From JBGTBQ01 sp041749275 (GTDB lineage Bacteria > Acidobacteriota > Blastocatellia > Pyrinomonadales > Pyrinomonadaceae), in NCBI GenBank assembly GCA_041749275.1, contig JBGTBQ010000240.1, positions 1-21,525 on the forward strand: a stretch of 21,525 nucleotides of DNA, given 5' to 3'. Position 1 is the stretch's first letter; each line of letters opens with the position of its first letter. Shown here piece after piece: positions 16,216 to 21,525 of the stretch. The notes under the pieces were generated by a model. That model saw nothing but the letters and a program-made list of their open reading frames with translations. It ran no database searches and was not told the DNA's origin. The translations under genes and the position numbers were made by a program.

Positions 16216-16797
16216 ATGCAGTTGATAACCCGATTCCTGCTTTGCGCTTCGCTGCTGTTCGCATCTTCGGCTGCCGCCTTCGCGCAAAAGAGGGCGTGCC
16301 CGGTGCCACCGCCTTCCCCTTTCAAACACAGCGGCCAGATCGCCACCAGCTTTGACCGGTCGGCCAATGGCATGAGGACGACCATGGAGCACCCGCGCTC
16401 GCTCGCCAAGGGCAGCGATGCGCTCTATCTTTCCGCGTCTTTCACGCATCAGGACCCACGGCGTCCTGCCTCCCCAACGCTTGAACTGGCTTTCATCTCG
16501 GTCGCTCTCGCTCCGAAGTTCCGCGAATCCCACGACATCGTTCTGTCTATTGACGGCAAACAGCGTTCGTTCATGGGGGCGACAAATTACCAGACGCGCG
16601 GGGGCGGCGCCTCTACGATTGAAGCCGCACGCGTCAATCTCTCTTTCGACGACGTGCAGGCAATCACACGAGCGAGGAAAGTCTCCGCGCGACTCGGAGT
16701 TGCTGAGTTCGAACTGACTAATAACCATCTCGAAGCCCTGCGCGAACTCGCCAGCCTGATGGCTCCGTCGTCCAATCGTTGGCGGACGACGGAATAG
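16216..16797 (+). CDS. Exported protein of unknown function
   Basis: I do not recognise this family. The product has 193 residues from ATG 16216, with a textbook signal peptide (MQLITRFLLCASLLFASSAAAFAQ, cleavage after about residue 22 or 24). AGAGGA at 16204-16209 lies six bases before this ATG, which favours it over the in-frame ATG at 16150. The mature part begins KRACPVPPPSP. It then has strands such as DALYLSASFTH and PTLELAFISVAL, and a stretch SHDIVLSIDGKQRSFMGATNYQ followed by ARVNLSFDDVQAITRARKVSARLGVAEFELTNNHLEALRELASLM. This reads as a beta-rich periplasmic domain with a C-terminal helix. There is one cysteine in the mature part and no clear lipobox. The gene converges on the VWFA gene at a 23-bp inverted repeat. 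Confidence 0.75.
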   Translation: MQLITRFLLCASLLFASSAAAFAQKRACPVPPPSPFKHSGQIATSFDRSANGMRTTMEHPRSLAKGSDALYLSASFTHQDPRRPASPTLELAFISVALAPKFRESHDIVLSIDGKQRSFMGATNYQTRGGGASTIEAARVNLSFDDVQAITRARKVSARLGVAEFELTNNHLEALRELASLMAPSSNRWRTTE

Positions 16798-16809
16798 CCG
16801 AGCAGATCA

Positions 16810-16879
16810 CGGAAAGCGCATTTCGGATGGCGGAAGAGGATGACAACCAACTTCTACGCCATCCGAAATGCGCTTTCCG
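16810..16879. repeat. Perfect 23-bp inverted repeat between convergent genes
   Basis: The arm at 16810-16832 (CGGAAAGCGCATTTCGGATG and three more bases) is matched exactly in reverse complement at 16857-16879. The 24-base spacer holds a further GAAG/CTTC pair. The element starts 13 bases after the stop of the exported-protein gene and ends seven bases before the stop of the VWFA gene. TTTT lies shortly after the right arm on the plus strand. It may act as a shared bidirectional terminator, or be a small mobile hairpin (REP/MITE-like). Confidence 0.8.
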
Positions 16880-16885
16880 CAATTT

Positions 16886-17893
16886 TCATCGTGAGTAGCC
16901 AGTCGGGTAGCGAACTTCCCCACCCTCTAAGTCAGTTATGATGCGGATGCGGTGGAAGCCTTTACCGGGATGTGTCGAGAGATAGGTTAGGGCGAACTGT
17001 TTGGAAAGTGATTTTTCGACTTCGCGCAGGTATGGCACCAAGTTGACCGGTGCGCTGACCGCCTGTATGAAGGCACGCCCGCCTGTCTCCGTCGAGAGCC
17101 GTTCCAGCGAACTCTGTCCGTTACCGGTCAACGTTCGGCTCCGCTCGCCGGCGGTCGGTGCGTAAATGCTATAAACAGCGACGCCGCGCCGCTGCGCCTC
17201 GGTTATTGACCGTTGAAGGTCAATGCTTTGTGAAGGCGTTGAATTTTCCGTCCCGCGTGAAATATCGAGTCCGTCGCTGATGACCAGTACGGCCCGTCTG
17301 CCAATGGGTTGCGACTCGAACTTTTTAATCGCGTCGCGCGTGAGATTGAAGGGGTTGAAAGGCGCAACCGAGGCGGAACTGATGGGGATGCGTAATGATT
17401 TAGCCGCACGTTCGAGGTCTATCGTAAACTTCTGCCTCACCTGCAACGAACCCGACCGCAGATAACCTACCATCACGCGCGACCCTTGCGGTAAATTTCG
17501 GATGAACATTGCCAGTTTCGCAATTTCGGTCGCAACGGAGGAGTCGAGGTCGTCCTGCACCAGAACGACGAGCGTCAAGGGGAACCGAGGCGCCCCGCGC
17601 GTAGCAAGTATCTCCTGCTGCTCATTGTCCTCAAAGATGGCGAAGTTCTCCAGATACTGAAGCTCGCCTCCTTCCTCTCCCTTCTCCGGCAGCTTGATGG
17701 TCACGGGAATCGTTACACTGCGAACCACCTCTCTTCTTCCCCCGCCTTCGCCTCTTATCGCGGTTTTCTGCGCGAGGACGTGCATCCCCGGCGCGGAGAT
17801 TAGCGCCCAGAGCAGTAAAACACAGATTCGACTCCAACCAGTTCTCATAATGTTAAAGACGGCGGGCTGACGTAAATTGAACGGCGCCGGCAT
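16886..17893 (-). CDS. Exported VWFA-domain protein of acidobacterial type
   Basis: A 335-residue exported protein resembling the VWFA-related family abundant in Acidobacteria. The signal sequence is RICVLLLWALISAPGMHVLAQ. The start at 17893 follows a GAGGGG 12 bases upstream; ATG at 17848 (320 residues) would give a more typical signal peptide and is equally possible. A short strand-rich part (SVTIPVTIKLPE, NFAIFEDNEQQEIL) precedes the VWA fold. That fold begins LTLVVLVQDDLDSSVATEIAKLAMFI and continues with GSRVMVGYL, RRAVLVISDGLDIS and GVAVYSIYAPTAGE. The metal-site motif is degenerate: the usual DxSxS reads DLDSS, while the later ISDG Asp is kept. The C-terminus (SLSKQFALTYLST, GFHRIRI) matches the end of this family. 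The role is unknown, perhaps adhesion or protein-protein contact in the periplasm. It lies downstream of the AlkZ-related gene on the same strand. Confidence 0.85.
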   Translation of the reverse strand: MPAPFNLRQPAVFNIMRTGWSRICVLLLWALISAPGMHVLAQKTAIRGEGGGRREVVRSVTIPVTIKLPEKGEEGGELQYLENFAIFEDNEQQEILATRGAPRFPLTLVVLVQDDLDSSVATEIAKLAMFIRNLPQGSRVMVGYLRSGSLQVRQKFTIDLERAAKSLRIPISSASVAPFNPFNLTRDAIKKFESQPIGRRAVLVISDGLDISRGTENSTPSQSIDLQRSITEAQRRGVAVYSIYAPTAGERSRTLTGNGQSSLERLSTETGGRAFIQAVSAPVNLVPYLREVEKSLSKQFALTYLSTHPGKGFHRIRIITDLEGGEVRYPTGYSR

Positions 17894-17931
17894 TATAACT
17901 TGCCGCCCCTCGCAAACGCACCGCCGTATTC

Positions 17932-17937
17932 ACTATA
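17932..17937 (-). promoter_or_regulatory. Possible -10 box for the VWFA gene
   Basis: The minus strand reads GCAATATAGTGAATACG, giving TATAGT as a -10 candidate 39 bases upstream of the start at 17893. No good -35 is seen at normal spacing, so the gene may also be read from the AlkZ-related gene's promoter. Confidence 0.3.
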
Positions 17938-17984
17938 TTGCCCCGCTCGCCGCGCCCAGAGCATTCGACGATGACCGCGCGACC

Positions 17985-18809
17985 TTATGAGTTACGGAGT
18001 CGAGCCTCAAAATCGCTAAGGCGATAGACGCCCTCTTCCAACCGCTCGGCGTACCCTTCGGCCACCAAAGCACGGTTACCCACTCCTGCTTCCGGGCGCG
18101 AAAGCCCCGTCACTTTCGCCAACTCCCCACGCACGGTCATGCCCGCCCCGTCGAGGAAGCAGCGCGCGATCTCCTTCAACGCCTCTTCCCTCTTAACCTT
18201 TATGGAAAGCTCCCGCGCAAAACGCCCCTCGCTGAGCGTCCAGATGTAAGTGAACCATGGTTCGTAGAGAACCTCTTGCGGAATCACTTTCATCGTTCGC
18301 TGCAACTCATCCAGCGCGCGCGTGAACTTCGGGCGATCCCCCACTTTCGACGCTTGACGAAGATCACAGGTCGCCATCTCCCACTCGCGGCGCAAGACCT
18401 TTAGAATCACGCGCGCATCATCAGACAAAACCTCCGCCTCCTTACGACGCGGCACGCCCCACACGGCATTCATAATTGGGACGAGACGCGGCGCGACAAA
18501 AATCGAGCGCCCCTTCGCCAGCTTTCCGTAATAGACGCGACCGCGCCGCATCACTTCGTCCTTGATAACCCACGTCAGACTGCTTTCGGGGTCTTTCTGT
18601 ACATTTCGCGGCATGTGCGCGTCTCGACGCCCGCAGACCGCGACGTAGAGTGATGGGCCGGAGCGTCGTGCATCGGTCATCGCGGCACAGAATCCCGCAC
18701 TCTCGATAAGTCGCTCTGCCTCAATCGCCGTTTCGACACGTGACTCAGGCTCCCGCCGCCACGCCCTGTCACGGTAAGATTCAACCTCTTCGGGGATGGA
18801 AGCACTCAT
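17985..18809 (-). CDS. Putative AlkZ-related / winged-helix DNA-binding-like protein
   Basis: A soluble 274-residue protein with no signal peptide or membrane segment. I recognise it only loosely. The layout, an N-terminal part with AERLIESAGFCAAMTDARRSGPSLYVAVCGRR, then LTWVIKDEVMRRGRVYYGKLAKGRSIFVAPRLVPIMNAVWG, recalls proteins annotated as AlkZ-related. The C-terminal helical section (about 205-270) looks like a winged helix: CFLDGAGMTVRGELAKVTGLSRPEAGVGNRALVAEGYAERLEEGVYRLSDF. AlkZ/YcaQ enzymes are DNA glycosylases that unhook crosslinks, but I cannot see their QxD-type catalytic motif and do not claim the activity. The start at 18809 is supported by AAGAGA just upstream and by a promoter ending about 20 bases before it. 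The VWFA gene follows 91 bases downstream. Confidence 0.5.
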   Translation of the reverse strand: MSASIPEEVESYRDRAWRREPESRVETAIEAERLIESAGFCAAMTDARRSGPSLYVAVCGRRDAHMPRNVQKDPESSLTWVIKDEVMRRGRVYYGKLAKGRSIFVAPRLVPIMNAVWGVPRRKEAEVLSDDARVILKVLRREWEMATCDLRQASKVGDRPKFTRALDELQRTMKVIPQEVLYEPWFTYIWTLSEGRFARELSIKVKREEALKEIARCFLDGAGMTVRGELAKVTGLSRPEAGVGNRALVAEGYAERLEEGVYRLSDFEARLRNS

Positions 18810-18827
18810 TTTTCTCTTACTTTCAAT

Positions 18828-18855
18828 AGTTTACGAGCTGGCAAATCCTTGACAA
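18828..18855 (-). promoter_or_regulatory. Promoter of the AlkZ-related gene
   Basis: On the minus strand TTGTCA (18855-18850) and TAAACT (18833-18828) form a sigma-70-like pair with a 16-base spacer. The transcript would start near 18821, leaving a leader of only about 12 bases before the ATG at 18809. Its -35 box overlaps that of the opposite promoter. Confidence 0.55.
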
Positions 18856-18877
18856 ATCATTGCCAACCTTGTTTAAA
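18849..18877 (+). promoter_or_regulatory. Strong sigma-70-like promoter of the secretin gene
   Basis: TTGACA at 18849-18854 is a perfect -35 and TTTAAA at 18872-18877 a good -10, with the ideal 17-base spacer. The transcript should start near 18884, giving a leader of about 225 bases before the secretin start. It is the best promoter match in the window. Confidence 0.7.
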
Positions 18878-18882
18878 TCAAT

Positions 18883-18912
18883 GTGGCCGCTCGACAAAGT
18901 TTGTGCGGCCAC
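18883..18912 (+). promoter_or_regulatory. Hairpin at the 5' end of the secretin transcript
   Basis: GTGGCCGC at 18883-18890 pairs perfectly with GCGGCCAC at 18905-18912, and the loop adds an ACAA/TTGT pair. The stem begins at the predicted transcription start. Such a cap-like hairpin can protect mRNA from 5'-end decay (general knowledge). Without a following T-run it is not a terminator. Confidence 0.5.
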
Positions 18913-18969
18913 GGCTCTTAACCGACGTTACAGAGAGTTTCGCCCGACCGGGTTCCCGCTCCCACATCA

Positions 18970-19109
18970 ATGCGAACGCCTGAAGACCTGTCTCAGGCCA
19001 ATAATAAATGAACGTCGAGCGAACGATGGAGCCACGCGCTTTCAAGTTCGGAATTCAGTTACCGCCTCGTGGCTGCTCTCACCCTTCAAACATCGGGATT
19101 TCGGTTTGA
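18970..19109 (+). other. Two chained upstream mini-ORFs before the secretin gene
   Basis: A 13-codon frame runs from ATG 18970 to TGA 19009-19011. A 33-codon frame runs from ATG 19008, overlapping it as ATGA, to TGA 19107-19109. That stop overlaps the upstream secretin ATG at 19109 as TGATG. Neither mini-ORF has a good ribosome binding site or a recognisable product, so they may be chance. The overlaps would suit termination-reinitiation control of secretin translation. Confidence 0.3.
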
Positions 19110-21525
19110 TGAAATCAGGTTTCACACCAATGAGAAGTATCACTTCCGCTTCCAGACGCATCGCCTCTCTCGCCATCATCTTCTCGCTGCTTGCGACATC
19201 GGTCGTTGCCTACTCGGTCAAAGGTCAGAAGAATTTCAAGCGCGGACTCGAACACGAGGCGGCGCAGCAGTGGGAGAAGGCCGCCGAGGAGTTTGCGCTG
19301 GCGATGGCCGCCGACCCGTCGAATGCAGAGTATCAGTTACACTACCGGCGCTCGATTTTCAATGCTTCACAGGTCTTCATGCAGCAAGGCTCGTCGCTCG
19401 CCGAACGCGGAGATTATCTCGGAGCTTATAATGCGTTCCGACGTGCATATGGCTATGACCCCGCGAACGAGTTGGCGCGCTCGATGATGGAGCGTATGGT
19501 GAGCTTCCAGTTGAAGAAGGAAGAAGGCGCTGCTCTTCCCGTCGAAAAAAAAGCCTCCGAAGCCATCATCGCTCCGACAGGCTATCTCAAGGATGAGGAG
19601 CGCTTACGGTCATCAGTCGGAAAAGTCGTCGTGAACAAAGACGCGACGCTCCCGACACCACGCATCGAGCAGCTCCGCGTCATCACTTACAACGGCGACC
19701 TCGAAGATTTCATCAAGTATCTCGCGCGCGAGTTGCGCCTGAACGTCGTCTTTGACCGCGACTTCCCCCGGCGCGGCGTCAAGATTGAACTTAACGAAGT
19801 GACCGCCGCGCAGGCGCTGGACTACATCTTTCTCACGCAGGGTCTCTTCTTCCAGAAGTTGAGCAGCCGCACGATCCTCGTCGCCGACCAGAACAAGCGC
19901 CCGCAGTATCAGCAACTCGTCCTCCGCACTTTCTATCTCTATAATGTTGATCCCAACGAGGCGCGACAGCTAATTCAGGCCGCGATGCCGCCACAGGCGG
20001 GTCGTCAACCCGTCATTACGTCCAACAAGACCACCAACAGCATCACCGTCCGCGACACTCCCGAAAACGTCCGTCTGGTCAGCGACCTTCTCAAGAGCAT
20101 TGACAAAGAGCGCGCAGAGGTCGTGATGGACGTGAACATCTATGAAGTTTCGCGCGCGGACCTGATGCAGTTCGGGAATCAGGTTGGAGCCGAAAGCGGT
20201 TTGAAGAACCTCGGCGGCATTCAGAAAGGTCTGACCATTTTTGGCGGGAGCCGTGATGTCGTCACCAGTGCGGTGGCCGCCCCGACGGCGCTCGGCGCGG
20301 CCCTTCTCGTCCCGGCCTCAACTCTGACCGCGCTTCAGCGCAAAGACACGACGCGCCTGATCGCCTCCACGCAGGTTCATGCCTTCGACGGCGAGAAGTC
20401 AACGGCGCACATCGGCCAGCGTGTGCCCGTCCAAACCGCGACCGTGACGCCCTTCGGCGGCGGCGGCGCTACGGGCGAGGGACAAAACCCGCAGCCGGGC
20501 GTCGCGCCGGGGCTATTTGGCGGCAATGGGTATCCCGTCATTCAATATGAAAAGACCGGTCTCACACTCGAATTTACGCCGCAGGTCTTCCCTAATCACG
20601 ACGTGCAGGTGAAGATGAACATCAAGTCGAATGACGTAACGACCTCGGACGGCGCGGCGCTCACGCCGACCTTCACCGAAAGGAATATCGAGGGGACGGC
20701 GCGCATCCAGAACAACCGCACCATGATGATCGCCAGCGTCGCGCAGAATCAACAGTCGCGCGGGCGGCAGGGTCTTCCCGTTCTCGGCCTCGTCCCCGTC
20801 CTCGGTCGCTTCTTCACCGCGCCGCGTCGGAACGACTCTCAGACGGACATCGTCATCGCCGTCACCCCGCACGTCCTGCGCGCGCCCGCCATCACCCCCC
20901 ACGACGAAGAGATGCGACCGTCCGGCACGTTGCAAACGCCGAACAGCGACACTCTCGAAGCGATGCTTCAGGATGTCTACCGCGATGAACAGCTTGCCGC
21001 CGCGCGCGCGATTCCGCGAAATGTGGTGACGCATCTGTCCGACGATGAGCAGGCCGGTTTCGTGCCTGCGCCGAAGGCGCTGATGAATAGCGTCCCGCCC
21101 GTCGAAAAAAATACACCCGCGACTCGGAACGCCGCGTTGAGCATCAGCCCGACCACGGGTGCGGCTCCGAACACTGTTTTCGTTAAGCAACAGCCGCCAG
21201 CGGTTGTTGCGGATGCCTCCTCTGATAATCTCGATGCGTCCCGCGGCATCTCTACTGTCGCAAATTCCGCCGTGCGTGAGGAGGCGGTTTACTCCGTTCC
21301 CGACACCGCGCATCAACCCACATCCGCAAAGGCCGGAATCCCCATGGTTAGCGCGGCGGAGTTGCGGCTCACCTCCGACACGCAGACGATGCGGATAGGC
21401 GAGCGGCGGCTGGTCAGACTCCTCCTCAAAACCGATGCGCCGCTCGGACTCGTCACCGCAACGCTGCGCTTCGACCCGAAAGTCATCGCCATCCGCTCCG
21501 TCACGCAAGGCAATCTATATAGCGG
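19109..21525 (+). CDS. TPR-secretin protein with C-terminal cohesin-like domain (GspD/PilQ type), 3' end outside window
   Basis: This frame stays open to the right edge, so about 805 residues are visible and the C-terminus is missing. An N-terminal hydrophobic segment (RIASLAIIFSLLATSVVAYS, about 17-36) is a signal sequence. About 45-135 is TPR-like (EAAQQWEKAAEEFALAMAADP). From about 188 come N0/N1-type domains: ITYNGDLEDFIKYLARELRLNVVFD and then VLRTFYLYNVDPNEARQLIQAAMP with TTNSITVRDTPENV. The secretin pore domain spans about 330-595, with VEMDV-like VVMDVNIYEV, STQVHAFDGEKSTAHIGQRVPV, GLTLEFTPQV, the signature GLPVLGLVPVLGRFF, and ends near IVIAVTPHVLRAP. A low-complexity linker leads to a cohesin-like domain from about 745. 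The start is ATG 19109 or ATG 19130. It should form an outer-membrane pore of a type II secretion or type IV pilus system; no partner genes are in view. Confidence 0.92.
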   Translation, partial: MKSGFTPMRSITSASRRIASLAIIFSLLATSVVAYSVKGQKNFKRGLEHEAAQQWEKAAEEFALAMAADPSNAEYQLHYRRSIFNASQVFMQQGSSLAERGDYLGAYNAFRRAYGYDPANELARSMMERMVSFQLKKEEGAALPVEKKASEAIIAPTGYLKDEERLRSSVGKVVVNKDATLPTPRIEQLRVITYNGDLEDFIKYLARELRLNVVFDRDFPRRGVKIELNEVTAAQALDYIFLTQGLFFQKLSSRTILVADQNKRPQYQQLVLRTFYLYNVDPNEARQLIQAAMPPQAGRQPVITSNKTTNSITVRDTPENVRLVSDLLKSIDKERAEVVMDVNIYEVSRADLMQFGNQVGAESGLKNLGGIQKGLTIFGGSRDVVTSAVAAPTALGAALLVPASTLTALQRKDTTRLIASTQVHAFDGEKSTAHIGQRVPVQTATVTPFGGGGATGEGQNPQPGVAPGLFGGNGYPVIQYEKTGLTLEFTPQVFPNHDVQVKMNIKSNDVTTSDGAALTPTFTERNIEGTARIQNNRTMMIASVAQNQQSRGRQGLPVLGLVPVLGRFFTAPRRNDSQTDIVIAVTPHVLRAPAITPHDEEMRPSGTLQTPNSDTLEAMLQDVYRDEQLAAARAIPRNVVTHLSDDEQAGFVPAPKALMNSVPPVEKNTPATRNAALSISPTTGAAPNTVFVKQQPPAVVADASSDNLDASRGISTVANSAVREEAVYSVPDTAHQPTSAKAGIPMVSAAELRLTSDTQTMRIGERRLVRLLLKTDAPLGLVTATLRFDPKVIAIRSVTQGNLYS

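Noticed and set aside
19069..19487. Short plus-strand frames at the secretin 5' end
   Set aside because: They are out of frame with the secretin, whose signal sequence and TPR-like repeat occupy the same bases.
20513..21508. 331-codon minus-strand frame under the secretin gene
   Set aside because: The plus frame carries the secretin signature and cohesin-like region; the minus frame is Arg/Asp/Gly-rich shadow sequence.

Overview
The window looks like chromosomal DNA of a GC-rich, Gram-negative, diderm bacterium, most likely an Acidobacteriota member of the Blastocatellia/Pyrinomonadaceae type. This is an inference from gene content: an Oar-like TonB-dependent receptor with an N-terminal carboxypeptidase-regulatory-like domain, a VWFA protein of the acidobacterial kind, a secretin carrying a C-terminal cohesin-like domain, and lipid A/Kdo genes. 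No rRNA, tRNA, transposase, phage gene or CRISPR array was found.

Layout. 1-527 is a gene-poor leader to a large Oar-like outer-membrane receptor (528-3848), which ends at a strong intrinsic terminator (3905-3944). A bestrophin-like channel gene follows on the minus strand (4107-5009). Across a divergent spacer come a TerB-like helical protein (5459-6010) and an 88-residue orphan (6095-6361). An 811-base spacer with two strong hairpins precedes a dodecin gene (7173-7427). Next is a plus-strand cluster of efp, waaA and lpxK (7656-10734), whose two internal junctions carry 7-bp-periodic repeats. A second TonB-dependent receptor (10930-13707) is followed after 24 bases by a secreted 14-blade FG-GAP/VCBS beta-propeller protein (13732-15942). 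A small exported protein (16216-16797) converges on a VWFA-domain protein (16886-17893, minus) at a 23-bp perfect inverted repeat. An AlkZ-related/winged-helix-like protein (17985-18809, minus) and a TPR-secretin-cohesin protein (19109 to the right edge, plus, incomplete) diverge from two promoters whose -35 boxes overlap.

How they fit. Most of the window serves the cell envelope: Kdo transferase and LpxK build lipid A-Kdo, two TonB receptors and a secretin sit in the outer membrane, and three or more other products are exported. The most interesting signals are regulatory or structural: the overlapping divergent promoters with a 5' hairpin and chained upstream mini-ORFs before the secretin, the heptad repeats inside the efp-waaA-lpxK cluster, the convergent hairpin at 16810-16879, and an EF-P with Asn at the loop tip where Lys or Arg is usual. 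No clear candidate for a wholly new multi-gene system was seen.
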